Assembly (NCBI GenBank): GCA_028285685.1
Contig: JANQOR010000034.1
Span: 1 to 64,000 of the forward strand
Reading direction: 5' to 3'
Origin: Cyclobacteriaceae bacterium
Lineage (GTDB): Bacteria > Bacteroidota > Bacteroidia > Cytophagales > Cyclobacteriaceae
DNA length: 64,000 nt
How positions within the stretch are numbered: the stretch's first letter is position 1; every line of letters begins with the position of its first letter. The notes beneath the pieces were generated by a model, which was given only the letters and a program-made list of their open reading frames with translations, did not search any database and was not told the origin of the DNA. This document shows, piece after piece, positions 18,436-27,122 of this stretch. Both the position numbers and the translations under genes were made by a program.

Positions 18436-19716
18436 TTATTGAATATCAATTAGTTTTCCTTTTTGATCGGCAAAGGTCCATCCGGAAAAAAGCGACATGT
18501 CCACTCCTACGGATCTCAGTCCCGGTGTCACCGCGGTGGCGAAGTTGGGGATGTCATTTTGGATTCCTGAAGTTGGGATGTCTGCCTTGTCTCTGAAAAT
18601 ATCCTGAAGAGTTGTGTTAGAAGGAAGATTGATCTGCCAGCTAACCAAGTCAAGATTTCCCGCTGCATAGTTAGCGGAGCTCTCATCATCATCTAACTCG
18701 ACATCACCTTCTCCATCAGCTTCATTGTTAGAATCCAGATCGGCAGACGGGCTAACAAAGCCGGTAACATAAACGTTGGTCAATGTACCGAGCGCTCCGT
18801 CTCTGAAGTCAGCAATCTCATCATCAACACCCATTAGTGTAGCATTAGAAAGTGTGAAGCTTCCGTCGGTGCTTCCTTCCGGGCCATCTATCTCAAGTGC
18901 ATGATCAGTACCACTAAAAGCAATAACAAGCGCGTTATTTATAGTACCTGAGTATGCCTGATCAATATCAATAGCATCGTCATCCGCAGCCCATACGAGC
19001 ACATTGGAAACGTTCACGGTCCCACCAAACCATTCCACACCATCGTCTTTATTCCCCGCTACTTCAATATATTCTATGATTGTTCCACTTCCTACGCCTC
19101 CAAGCGTGATTCCATTGATCTCGTTTCCTTCCCCAATTAGGGTTCCTCCATGCCTGACAGATACATAGCGGATAATTCCGGAGTTGTCGTTATTGTCGTT
19201 ACCGCCATAGAGACCATATGTTTCGTCAGCAGGTATACCTTCGATCTGTACCTCGCTGGCATCAGCGGATATTGGTGCGTTTCCTAAGATGATTAAGCCG
19301 CCCCAAAGGCCATTGTCAGTTTCTGATAGATTTGAACCCGACATCTCTCCCAGCTCAATGTCATCAAGAATAGAAGTGAATATTATCGGGTTTGATGAGG
19401 TGCCTTCAGCAATCAACCTTCCACCTCTTGCTACGATCAGAGCTGACGCAAGCGAACCTTCACCCTCAACACCTTTTATGATTGTACCTGGCTCAATTGT
19501 CAATGTAACTCCTGCATTGACAACTACCTTATCTCCAAGGATATGCATCTCATCTGAAGACCATGTTTCATCCGATGCAAGAATGCCTGAGTGAACGATT
19601 TCCGTTTCAGAACCACCATCGGGATCCGGAAGAACAACGAACGAATCATCACTTCCACATGACACAATGAAAAGTGCTATTAAAACATATAATGCACCTG
19701 AGGTAAGCTTTTTCAT
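18436..19716 (-). CDS. Acidic beta-helix lipoprotein
   Basis: 426-aa predicted lipoprotein: lipobox around Cys20 (LFIVSCGSDD) followed by an acidic linker. From about residue 60 to 330 it shows repeated short strands with G/N-rich turns (TIEPGTIIKGVEGEG, GIIRYVSVRHGG, GTIIEYIEVAGNKDDG), which is the look of a right-handed parallel beta-helix. Many Asp residues cluster (WAADDDAIDIDQ), suggesting a possible divalent cation site. Neighbouring TonB receptor suggests a surface-exposed partner. I do not assign a ligand. Confidence 0.8.
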   Translation of the reverse strand: MKKLTSGALYVLIALFIVSCGSDDSFVVLPDPDGGSETEIVHSGILASDETWSSDEMHILGDKVVVNAGVTLTIEPGTIIKGVEGEGSLASALIVARGGRLIAEGTSSNPIIFTSILDDIELGEMSGSNLSETDNGLWGGLIILGNAPISADASEVQIEGIPADETYGLYGGNDNNDNSGIIRYVSVRHGGTLIGEGNEINGITLGGVGSGTIIEYIEVAGNKDDGVEWFGGTVNVSNVLVWAADDDAIDIDQAYSGTINNALVIAFSGTDHALEIDGPEGSTDGSFTLSNATLMGVDDEIADFRDGALGTLTNVYVTGFVSPSADLDSNNEADGEGDVELDDDESSANYAAGNLDLVSWQINLPSNTTLQDIFRDKADIPTSGIQNDIPNFATAVTPGLRSVGVDMSLFSGWTFADQKGKLIDIQ

Positions 19717-19956
19717 TTTTCTTTTTGTGATTTAGATTAATTTCTAATGCAAAGAAGAATTTGTAGTGTTAACCAGCATGGAAAAGCTGGTTACTATACT
19801 GTTAAACTGTTGATCAGTATGTAATGTGCTTGTTACGTGTGTTAAGAGAATGTGAAGTGCCTCAGGAATGCCTGTAGACCTGGTTTGGTATCTTTTTAGT
19901 AAGTTGTTCGTTTACCAGCAGAAGAACTGGGAAACAGGAAACTAAATTTTAATGTC

Positions 19957-20505
19957 ATGACTCGAAATTTATACTCCACAGGAATTTACATTGGTTGGAT
20001 ATTTATGGCCTTTAGTTTTCTCTTAGCTATGGCCTTCCTGACACGTGGCTTTCAGCTATTCCAGAGCCCTTCTTTTCAAATTTGGCAAGCTGTTGCTGTA
20101 GCGATACTTGTTCCAGGTAACATCATTATGCTTAAATATCTCCACTACAAGAGGTATTCGGTTGCTTTTAAATGGCTGCTCATCAGCTTGACTACCTTTC
20201 TTGGCAATTATGCTGTGGAAATCGCAGGAGTATCGCAATCTTTAATCAGCGCTACAGTGTACCTGCATTTTGCGACGGCAGGTGCGTTCTACGTGAGTTT
20301 AATATTTTCTAAGGCGGCGGAGCGACCACACTTAAAGAAAGCAGGAATAGTCGGCTTTCTCATCGCATGCACTTTGATTTTGACAATGGTTGGGGGTCTG
20401 TTCAAGGTTTATGCATGGGTAAGTATACTGGGTGGCTTTATCGCCATTTTTTACCTCCAGAACTTTTACCATGAGGTTGGATACAAAAAATTGTCTCCAA
20501 TTTAA
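19957..20505 (+). CDS. Multi-pass membrane protein of unknown function
   Basis: 182-aa hydrophobic protein with about five or six predicted membrane segments: near residues 9-28, 40-55, 65-85, 95-115, 125-145 and 150-165. No conserved catalytic motif recognised. It stands alone on the plus strand, with 5 bases separating its stop from the convergent moxR stop. Confidence 0.65.
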   Translation: MTRNLYSTGIYIGWIFMAFSFLLAMAFLTRGFQLFQSPSFQIWQAVAVAILVPGNIIMLKYLHYKRYSVAFKWLLISLTTFLGNYAVEIAGVSQSLISATVYLHFATAGAFYVSLIFSKAAERPHLKKAGIVGFLIACTLILTMVGGLFKVYAWVSILGGFIAIFYLQNFYHEVGYKKLSPI

Positions 20506-20510
20506 ATGGT

Positions 20511-21503
20511 CTATTTCCCTATCTGAACCTTAGAAAGGATGGACTGAATAATGTCCTGAGTGGAAACTCCGTCCGCTTCGGCTTCATAGTTAAGGAGAAT
20601 TCGGTGATTTAGCACGTCCATTGCTATTTCCTTCACATCCTCGGGTAGAACATAATCACGTTGATTGAAAAATGCGATGGCTTTGGAGGCCAGATTCAGG
20701 TTGATGGATGCCCTTGGAGATGCTCCAAACTGAATGTACTGCGCTTCGTGTTCAAGCTTGTATTCTTTTGGATTTCGGGTAGCAAATACTAGCTCTATGA
20801 TGTACTTCTCAATGGATTCAGATACGGCGACCTGGTTTATTTCATTTCGAATAGAAAAAATATCCTCTTTTGAAAGAACAGGTTTGGGGTCGGGAGCAAA
20901 TGAAAGATCTGCAATCCTTCGCATTACTTCTAATTCACCTTCCTTGTCTAGATAGCCTACATGAACTTTCAGCATGAATCTATCTACCTGGGCTTCTGGT
21001 AACGGATACGTACCCTCTTGATCAATTGGGTTTTGTGTAGCCATTACCAGGAATGGTCGGTCTAGCTGGTAGGTAGTTTCACCTATAGAAACGGTTTTTT
21101 CCTGCATGGCTTCCAGCAACGCGGATTGTACCTTGGCAGGTGACCGGTTGATCTCATCCGCAAGAATGAGGTTTGCGAAAATTGGTCCCTTCTTCACCTC
21201 AAATTCCGCCTTCTGCTGATTGTAAATCATGGTTCCTACAAGATCCGAGGGTAAGAGGTCGGGTGTGAACTGAAGTCGCTGAAAATCCAGATGAAGGACA
21301 TCCGCAAGCGTATTTACGGTTAATGTTTTTGCAATTCCAGGTACTCCCTCCAGCAGGATATGGCCTTGGGTAAAAAGTCCGACCAATAGCCTGGTAACCA
21401 TGAAATCCTGACCAATTACCACTTTCCCTACTTCGTTCACCACTTGGCCAATTTTTTCCTGATGCTCTTTCTGAAGGTCTTTATCTATCGGTTGCGCTTC
21501 CAT
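20511..21503 (-). CDS. MoxR-family AAA+ ATPase
   Basis: 330-aa cytoplasmic MoxR ATPase, a chaperone-like AAA+ protein. It shows Walker A GVPGIAKT (residues 53-60), Walker B ANLILADEINRS, sensor 1 VMATQNP and the C-terminal lid FGASPRASINL. In Bacteroidota moxR normally heads an operon with DUF58 and von Willebrand factor genes. Here the downstream gene on the same strand is missing, because the next gene is convergent, so this copy is solitary. A clear -7 box precedes it. Confidence 0.92.
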   Translation of the reverse strand: MEAQPIDKDLQKEHQEKIGQVVNEVGKVVIGQDFMVTRLLVGLFTQGHILLEGVPGIAKTLTVNTLADVLHLDFQRLQFTPDLLPSDLVGTMIYNQQKAEFEVKKGPIFANLILADEINRSPAKVQSALLEAMQEKTVSIGETTYQLDRPFLVMATQNPIDQEGTYPLPEAQVDRFMLKVHVGYLDKEGELEVMRRIADLSFAPDPKPVLSKEDIFSIRNEINQVAVSESIEKYIIELVFATRNPKEYKLEHEAQYIQFGASPRASINLNLASKAIAFFNQRDYVLPEDVKEIAMDVLNHRILLNYEAEADGVSTQDIIQSILSKVQIGK

Positions 21504-21524
21504 TCACTTGAATTTTTAACGGTG

Positions 21525-21532
21525 CAAAAATA
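21525..21532 (-). promoter_or_regulatory. Bacteroidota -7 promoter box for moxR
   Basis: On the minus strand TATTTTTG matches TAnnTTTG, 21 bases upstream of the moxR start codon. Confidence 0.6.
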
Positions 21533-21662
21533 TGCGAAGCCCGCAATTTGCGAAGAATGATTTGAAGTATGGAAAAAAGTAATGATCTACGGCGTTAAGA
21601 ATTGTTAATTAGTTATTCGTCAACTCGACGATCCCAGCACCGCACAGGGCATAACCAACCTG

Positions 21663-22964
21663 TTAATCCTTCCGATTTTTCCTGGAAAAAGTCCTAATAA
21701 TCAAGCGGGTACCTTTATCATATGTGAGATAACTCCAGACCCAATTGTTAAGTGCTATCAACTTGTTTCGGAAACCGATCAGGTAAAGTATGTGAATGAA
21801 CATCCAAATGACCCAAGCAAGTAAGCCTTTTACATGGACACCACCTGGCATATCTACCACAGCCTTGTTTCTTCCCACGGTGGCCATTGAGCCTTTGTCG
21901 AAGTACTTGAATGGCATCATTTTCTTTCCTTGAAAATGCCTCTTGATATTTTTTGACAGGTGACTGCCCTGTTGCATAGCCACAGGTGCGAGCATGGGAT
22001 GACCATTCGGGAATTCTTCACTTTTCATCAATGCAACGTCCCCAACTGCAAAAACATTATCGAATCCCTTAACACGATTGAACTCATCAACCACGAGCCT
22101 GCTTCGTTCTACAGAGGTTGAATTGATCCCACTAAGCACATTACCTCTAACTCCAGCAGACCACACTACTGTGGCACTTTCAATCGATCCACTGCTCAAC
22201 TTAACCACATCATCTTCATATTCCTCAACCATCGTGTTCAACTGAACATTGATGCCAAGTTTCTCCATGTAGCGCAAAGAATTCTGCCCCGAGGCCTCAC
22301 TCATGCCATTGAGCAGCCTATCTGTTCCCTCAATAAGGTGAATATTCATCTTCGAAAAATCAAGATCCGGATAGTCTCTCGGGAGTATATGTTTTTTTAG
22401 TTCTGATAGTGCCCCGCAGACCTCAACTCCGGTTGGACCTCCACCTACCACAACGATATTCATCATCTGCTCCAATTTCTTCTCATCTTTGGTAAGTACC
22501 GCTTGCTCGAAATTTTGAAGAATATGACTTCTTAAGTCAAGCGCATGGACAAGTCTTTTCAGCGGGAGAACCTTTTTGATCTTTTCATTTCCAAAATAAT
22601 TTGTGACCGACCCACTTGCGATGACTAGATAATCATAGCTCAAATTACCAACGGTAGTTTCAATTTCGTTCTTGTCCGTATCGATTCCAGTCACTTTCAC
22701 CATCCGAAAGAAGTAGTTTGGATTGCCTTCAAATGATTTTCGCAGTGGTCCGGCGATGGAGTCCGGTTCAAGCCCAGCTGTTGCCACCTGGTACAGTAGC
22801 GGTTGAAAGGTGTGAAAGTTATTTCGATCCAAAAGGACGACTTGCGCTTTGGTCTTTTTCAGGCCTTTTGCCAGTTTGAGTCCTCCAAAGCCGCCACCAA
22901 TAATTACGATTCTAGGTAGTTCAGACTTAGCGATAGTGAGGGACAGATGTTCAGGTATTGCCAT
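21663..22964 (-). CDS. Type II NADH dehydrogenase (NAD(P)/FAD-dependent oxidoreductase)
   Basis: Membrane-associated flavoprotein of the NDH-2 family, 433 aa, which oxidises NADH and reduces quinone without pumping protons. FAD motif IVIIGGGFGGLKLAKGL near residues 20-36, second dinucleotide motif VVVGGGPTGVEVCGAL near 170-185, and the conserved GDVALMKS FAD-binding block late in the protein. A hydrophobic, Trp-rich C-terminal segment (LLAWVIWMFIHILYLIGF) fits the membrane-anchoring helix. It lies 45 bases downstream of the arsC-type gene and may be read through from the arsenic cluster. Confidence 0.9.
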   Translation of the reverse strand: MAIPEHLSLTIAKSELPRIVIIGGGFGGLKLAKGLKKTKAQVVLLDRNNFHTFQPLLYQVATAGLEPDSIAGPLRKSFEGNPNYFFRMVKVTGIDTDKNEIETTVGNLSYDYLVIASGSVTNYFGNEKIKKVLPLKRLVHALDLRSHILQNFEQAVLTKDEKKLEQMMNIVVVGGGPTGVEVCGALSELKKHILPRDYPDLDFSKMNIHLIEGTDRLLNGMSEASGQNSLRYMEKLGINVQLNTMVEEYEDDVVKLSSGSIESATVVWSAGVRGNVLSGINSTSVERSRLVVDEFNRVKGFDNVFAVGDVALMKSEEFPNGHPMLAPVAMQQGSHLSKNIKRHFQGKKMMPFKYFDKGSMATVGRNKAVVDMPGGVHVKGLLAWVIWMFIHILYLIGFRNKLIALNNWVWSYLTYDKGTRLIIRTFSRKNRKD

Positions 22965-23009
22965 GCTATAAAAACAAAACTTGAAGGGATAAAATTCTCT
23001 TTTACCTGA

Positions 23010-23618
23010 CTATTTCACGTTCGAAAAAACATAAAACATTTCGATGGCTATTTGCCTGCATCGTTCATCATATTTTGCCTCTTCGGTGGAGGTTCCATCT
23101 GCCTCCTTGGGATCTTCATAAAGAAGTTTTATGCGCTCAGCAGCTCCAAAGACAACCGGGCATTCCTGGTCTGCTTCTGAACAAGTCATAATTGCAGCAA
23201 AATTCTCTTTTGGATTGGCGTCATCATCGTACGTCTTCGAAAAGCAGACGATAGGATCAACCTCTTTAGAAAATCTAAGCGTCACTTTCGGATTGTTGTT
23301 TGAAGATGCTTGTATTTCAAACCCAGCCCTGGCTAAAGCTCCAATTGCGTTGGTGTGAAAAGCGGTTGCTTCGGTTCCCCCTGAGAAAGCTTCACAATGA
23401 ATATTAAAATAGTTGGCTGCAACGTGTGCCCACACTTGGCCCATTTGACTTCTCCGAGAATTGTGTGTGCAGATAAAGTTTAACCTCGGATTGTCAGCAT
23501 GCCTTATGTAATCGATGATTGCATTGAGCTTAATCTTGCGGAGAAGATCAATTTCGCTGACCTCAGGAAGTATTGTACTGAGATACGACTTAAGCAATGG
23601 AAGAACAGGCTTTTCCAT
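23010..23618 (-). CDS. Arsenate reductase-like low-molecular-weight protein-tyrosine phosphatase
   Basis: 202-aa protein related to thioredoxin-coupled arsenate reductases of the LMW-PTP fold. The P-loop CX5R is Cys50-Arg56 (CTHNSRRS). The redox cysteine pair of this ArsC class is conserved in MTCSEADQECP. It reduces arsenate to arsenite in known homologues. It lies in the arsR cluster, separated from the upstream VOC gene by a hairpin. The family also includes proteins of unproven arsenate activity, so the exact substrate is inferred. Confidence 0.85.
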   Translation of the reverse strand: MEKPVLPLLKSYLSTILPEVSEIDLLRKIKLNAIIDYIRHADNPRLNFICTHNSRRSQMGQVWAHVAANYFNIHCEAFSGGTEATAFHTNAIGALARAGFEIQASSNNNPKVTLRFSKEVDPIVCFSKTYDDDANPKENFAAIMTCSEADQECPVVFGAAERIKLLYEDPKEADGTSTEEAKYDERCRQIAIEMFYVFSNVK

Positions 23619-23631
23619 GCTTCAAAGAGAA

Positions 23632-23660
23632 TAAAAAAAGGGAGAAAAATCCCCCTTTTC
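23632..23660 (-). terminator. Hairpin with T-run between VOC gene and arsC-type gene
   Basis: On the minus strand AAAAGGG pairs with CCCTTTT (plus two inner pairs after one mismatch) and is followed by a run of seven T. It sits in the 45-base gap between two cluster genes, so it may reduce read-through into the arsC-type gene and NDH-2. Confidence 0.65.
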
Positions 23661-23663
23661 ATT

Positions 23664-24134
23664 TTAACAGCAAGCGGCTTCTTCTTTTTTCTCTGAAGGA
23701 GCACAGCAAGCTTCTCCCTCGGTATCGCCCTTGCTTCCCATTCTCGAATCGTCCGAGATGAAATGATACACTTCCCATTCATATCCGTCAGGATCGGCAA
23801 CCCAGAACTTATCCTGGATAGCATAACAGCAGGCAGTTTCAATTTCCTCCAGTTCCACAATCTTCTGACCCCTTGCAAGGTTTAGTTTCTCATTTAGCTC
23901 TTCCTTCGTCTCAACCTGGATTCCCAGATGCCCAAAATGAGGTGGTTTGGGAACCTTTTCCGTCTCAACGAATGAAATCGTCAATGCGGGTGCATCCAGT
24001 TCAAATTTTGCATAGCCAGCCTCTACCTTGGCAGCTGAGGCGTTAAAAAATTTGGTGTAAAAATCGACAGTATCCTGTATCGATTTGACATAAAGCGAAA
24101 TATGTGTTCGCGGGAAAATAGTTTTCTGTTCCAT
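23664..24134 (-). CDS. ArsI/CadI-family VOC metalloprotein
   Basis: 156-aa vicinal-oxygen-chelate protein matching the ArsI/CadI heavy-metal family. ArsI enzymes cleave the carbon-arsenic bond of trivalent organoarsenicals. Likely ligands are His11, a His in PPHFGHL (66 or 69) and Glu119 or Glu121 in DGYEWEVY. The substrate-binding cysteine pair of ArsI corresponds to Cys102-Cys103 (TACCYAIQ). The tail adds two more CC pairs (143-144 and 155-156), common in this family. Context with arsR and an arsC-type gene supports arsenic. Confidence 0.85.
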   Translation of the reverse strand: MEQKTIFPRTHISLYVKSIQDTVDFYTKFFNASAAKVEAGYAKFELDAPALTISFVETEKVPKPPHFGHLGIQVETKEELNEKLNLARGQKIVELEEIETACCYAIQDKFWVADPDGYEWEVYHFISDDSRMGSKGDTEGEACCAPSEKKEEAACC

Positions 24135-24154
24135 TATTTCTAAAATTTAGTTGT

Positions 24155-24526
24155 TCAAAGATTTATATAGCATTTTTCGAAAGAGACATTCTCACGATAT
24201 TCGCCGATGATCCACTTGTATCCATCCGGATCCATCAAGCCAAACGCATCTTCAGGTTTTTCACAATCTTCTTTCATTTGATTTAACCTGGTAAATCGTC
24301 TCATTTTGTTAAGAACTTTTTTCATTTTTATTTTTCCCATCTTCAGGTGAAAAGGATCAACCCGTTTCTTAGCCAAAGTGCCGGATTCCAATATTCTAAG
24401 TCTCAAATTTTCCAATTGAAAAACAATCTCAAATGCGTTTAGAGAATCTGGCATCCGATCGAAAAGCGATCGGTAAAATACCAAGCTGCTATTAAGGTCT
24501 TTCGTATGCAGAACATGTTCATTCAT
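24155..24526 (-). CDS. Second VOC (glyoxalase-like) protein
   Basis: 123-aa single VOC module. It starts with the usual strand (HVLHTKDLNSSLVFYRSLF), where His4 and/or His7 could be a ligand, and ends with FGLMDPDGYKWIIGEY, the common VOC C-terminal block. It is more divergent than its neighbour and lacks the vicinal Cys pairs, so an enzymatic role is uncertain. It lies 20 bases upstream of the ArsI/CadI gene. Its upstream region holds a copy of the putative ArsR operator. Confidence 0.7.
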   Translation of the reverse strand: MNEHVLHTKDLNSSLVFYRSLFDRMPDSLNAFEIVFQLENLRLRILESGTLAKKRVDPFHLKMGKIKMKKVLNKMRRFTRLNQMKEDCEKPEDAFGLMDPDGYKWIIGEYRENVSFEKCYINL

Positions 24527-24528
24527 TC

Positions 24529-24544
24529 ATTGCTATATTACGAT
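24529..24544. promoter_or_regulatory. Putative ArsR operator 2
   Basis: ATTGCTATATTACGAT is 14/16 identical to the site directly upstream of arsR and shares the 12-base core ATATTACGATGA. It begins 2 bases upstream of the second VOC gene. Confidence 0.55.
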
Positions 24545-24562
24545 GATAGAAAGCAAAAAAAG

Positions 24563-24892
24563 TCAACAACAATTCGCTGCTGGGTCATGTCGGTCAAATA
24601 GCTTTTCCATTCTCTCCTTTACAACATTCCATACTTCTGTATTGATGCAATAGCACATCGAAGTTCCTTCTACAGTCCCCTGGATCAGTCCAATTTGTTT
24701 TAGTTCCTTTAGATGCTGTGAGATGGTCGCTTGTGCCAACCCCAGCTCATTTACCAAATCGCTGTTGATGCATTGATTTGACTTTAGCAAGTATTCCAAA
24801 ATTGCAATACGGGCAGGGTGAGCAAAAGCCTTAGCGAGCAGTGCTAATTCATTCTGCTCTTCCGTAAACAGGCTGGACTTTGTTATTCCCAT
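24563..24892 (-). CDS. arsR: ArsR-family metalloregulatory repressor
   Basis: 109-aa winged-helix repressor of the ArsR/SmtB family. The recognition helix is visible (GLAQATISQHLKELKQIGLI, residues ~52-71) and the wing is TVEGTSMCYCINTE. Possible thiol ligands are Cys37, the CYC pair near 79-81, and the terminal CC. The typical E. coli-type ELCVCDL motif is absent, so the arsenite site is of a different arrangement. It is the first gene of the cluster and should repress it through sites next to its own start and the second VOC gene. Confidence 0.88.
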   Translation of the reverse strand: MGITKSSLFTEEQNELALLAKAFAHPARIAILEYLLKSNQCINSDLVNELGLAQATISQHLKELKQIGLIQGTVEGTSMCYCINTEVWNVVKERMEKLFDRHDPAANCC

Positions 24893-24908
24893 ATCGCAAT
24901 ATTACGAT
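24893..24908. promoter_or_regulatory. Putative ArsR operator 1
   Basis: ATCGCAATATTACGAT is an imperfect 16-base palindrome (14 of 16 positions symmetric) that abuts the arsR start codon. A near-copy precedes the next gene of the cluster. Confidence 0.6.
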
Positions 24909-25032
24909 GAAAAGATTGTCTAGGTTCATCATTTTGTTAAAAAAATTCAAAATATTGCTTTTTTATACCATCAAGACGAATTTTCAGTATGATTAAAAAA
25001 CTTGCAATTACCATTTACCAATCGTTTTTGCG

Positions 25033-25551
25033 GTGCTTCTGGCACTTGCATTAGATGCCTGGTATGATAATCTGAAGGAGAAAAGGCTGATAGAGAATAC
25101 TCTTGCAGATATAGGGTTTGATATACGAATTTATGCAAGCTTAGAACCTGTTTACGATAATAATCAACGGCTGTTAGACTCATTAACGGCAAGAATTGAA
25201 CGATTCGAATCTGGTGAAAATGTGGATTTTTCTTTTGGTATTGGACGCCCGGAAATAAGTTCATTGGCATGGCAAATGGCCAAAGAAAGTGGTGTTGCCT
25301 CGGGATTTGGACGTGAGTTGTATAAAGACATCGCCAGAGTTTATTTGGAATTTGATCGTCTACAGAACCTCTGGAACTATAATTATCAATTTAAGCTATC
25401 CTATGACCCTGATATGAGCCAATATTCGTTGGCCAGACATTACCGGAGGCAGTGGGAGAGCATTCAGGGTCGGCACAGGCAACTGCTAGATAAATCGGTA
25501 GAGTTTGTTGAAAAGTATAAGGAAGCGTCCTTTATGCAACAGCTTCCGTAA
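25033..25551 (+). CDS. DUF6090-like membrane-anchored protein, probably frameshifted at its start
   Basis: The open frame begins at a GTG with VLLALALDAWYDNLKEK, which lacks a full signal anchor. An ATG at 24989 in another frame gives MIKKLAITIYQS and then stops after 21 codons. If the T5 run at 25025-25029 held six T, the two would join as one protein with a complete N-terminal membrane helix (ITIYQSFFAVLLALALDAW). The rest (LIENTLADIGFDI onward, coiled and acidic) resembles DUF6090-type proteins. So this is either a recent pseudogene, a phase-variable locus or an assembly error. Its 3' end overlaps the convergent decarboxylase by 20 bases. Confidence 0.6.
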   Translation: MLLALALDAWYDNLKEKRLIENTLADIGFDIRIYASLEPVYDNNQRLLDSLTARIERFESGENVDFSFGIGRPEISSLAWQMAKESGVASGFGRELYKDIARVYLEFDRLQNLWNYNYQFKLSYDPDMSQYSLARHYRRQWESIQGRHRQLLDKSVEFVEKYKEASFMQQLP

Positions 25552-26947
25552 GCTCGTTAAAAACATTCTTGATTTCGAGAACCATTTCTTCAACATTTTC
25601 CCTGGTCCTTTCCGGATTTCCATAGTACACCCTTAAGTAGGTGCTTCCCCTAAGCTTGGTTCCTGTAATAAAGATATTGCCCTTTGACTCAATCGACCTT
25701 ACCGCTTCAATGTTGATGGTCTCGTTTTCTTCACTGGTTAGGTTCGGATCATTCCAGCGAAAACACAGGATGGAAAGTGGATGTTCAGGTTCTATTTCCA
25801 CTTTTGGATAGTCTGCTAGCAAGCGGGCTAGATAATCGATCATATCGATATCCTGACTAACAAAACTTGTTAGTTGTTCAGCGCCATAGTATTTCATGGT
25901 AAACCAAATTTTCAATGCACGAAATTCCTTTGAAAGTTCAATGGTGTGTTCTGAAGATTCCCATCTCAATCCCGGGTCTTCAGTGAACAAGTAGTCCGGA
26001 GAAAAATTGATGGCATGAGGAATCTCTTTCAACAGGACACAGCTTGCTTCAAAGGTGACATACATCCATTTGTGTGGATTAATAATAACTGAATCTGCTT
26101 GTTCAATCCCTTCGAATTTTTCCTTCAATCGTGCAAGTCTACTTGCCGGAAGTCCATACGCTCCGTCCACGTGATACCATAGGTCAAATTCCTTAGCAAC
26201 ATCAGCCAACGCCTTTAGGTCATCAATACTTCCTGTATTTGTTGTCCCAGCGTTTCCGATAACCATTAAAGGTTTGAAGCCATTGGAAAGATCAGTTTCA
26301 ATTGATTTTTTAAGTTGAGAAACGTCTATTTCGAACCGATCATTAACATCGATCTTTCTGAGGTGATTTCTACCTAAGCCTAGAAAAACCATCGCACGAT
26401 CCACACTTGAGTGTGTTTGATTTGAACAATAGACCGTAAATGGTTGCTGATCGTAGAAGCCTACCATTTCTCGCTCAGGAAACCGCTTGGCAAGTGCGAA
26501 GTGCATACCCATCAAATTGGACATTGAGCCTCCGGAGGTAAGGATTCCCTTGCTAAATTCCGGCAGCTTAACAAACTCTGCAATCCACTTGATAACCAAT
26601 TGTTCCAGTTCAGAAGCAATTGGTGAGTTATTCCATTTTAGACCGTTTTGATTGAAAAAAGCTTTTATAAATTCAGCCAGTGCTGAAACTCTATTTCCAC
26701 TTCCGGTAATATAGGCTCCGAATCGAGCGTCTGTATTTCTGTTCAGGAATGGTAGAATCTGTAGCTCGAATTCCTTAAGGACATTTTCAAATGAGATGTT
26801 TGTAGTCGGAAACTCGTTTCCCAATGCAGTCTTTACATTTCGAGGATCATTGGATTTAAGAATGGGGCTTTCGAAGGAGGCTTCCTCATTCTGTGCCAGG
26901 AGTCTCCAGGTCTGATCCAGAAAAATTTTGGTTTCACTTAGATTCAT
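25532..26947 (-). CDS. Pyridoxal-phosphate-dependent decarboxylase (group II)
   Basis: 471-aa PLP enzyme of the group II decarboxylase family (glutamate, tyrosine, aromatic amino acid or DABA decarboxylases). The PLP lysine is in SVIINPHKWMYVTFEASC, and the aspartate-containing block HVDAYGLP-like is VDGAYGLPASRLA. TSGGSMSNLMGM is the family's phosphate-binding loop. Substrate specificity cannot be called. It stands alone, with no transporter or cognate biosynthetic gene beside it. Confidence 0.9.
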   Translation of the reverse strand: MNLSETKIFLDQTWRLLAQNEEASFESPILKSNDPRNVKTALGNEFPTTNISFENVLKEFELQILPFLNRNTDARFGAYITGSGNRVSALAEFIKAFFNQNGLKWNNSPIASELEQLVIKWIAEFVKLPEFSKGILTSGGSMSNLMGMHFALAKRFPEREMVGFYDQQPFTVYCSNQTHSSVDRAMVFLGLGRNHLRKIDVNDRFEIDVSQLKKSIETDLSNGFKPLMVIGNAGTTNTGSIDDLKALADVAKEFDLWYHVDGAYGLPASRLARLKEKFEGIEQADSVIINPHKWMYVTFEASCVLLKEIPHAINFSPDYLFTEDPGLRWESSEHTIELSKEFRALKIWFTMKYYGAEQLTSFVSQDIDMIDYLARLLADYPKVEIEPEHPLSILCFRWNDPNLTSEENETINIEAVRSIESKGNIFITGTKLRGSTYLRVYYGNPERTRENVEEMVLEIKNVFNELTEAVA

Positions 26948-27122
26948 TTTGCTTCAAAATCAAATTCACTTCTCAACTAGTTACGATAATAGCAATAACT
27001 AATCAGAGACGTAGATAAAAACCAAAACAATGAATCAAAAAAGTGCTTGTGAAACTGCAGCCCTAACCACTGCACCAGACTTCAAAGTGCCTTTGGTTGT
27101 GAATCCTGGCCAAATTTGTGTT

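Noticed and set aside
19771-19792. Inverted repeat AACCAGC/GCTGGTT upstream of the beta-helix lipoprotein
   Set aside because: Only a 7-base stem with an 8-base loop and no promoter or T-run next to it; could be chance.
19799-19816. CTGT direct repeats resembling a PHO box
   Set aside because: Spacing is 8 bases instead of the 11 expected, and the flanks do not match.
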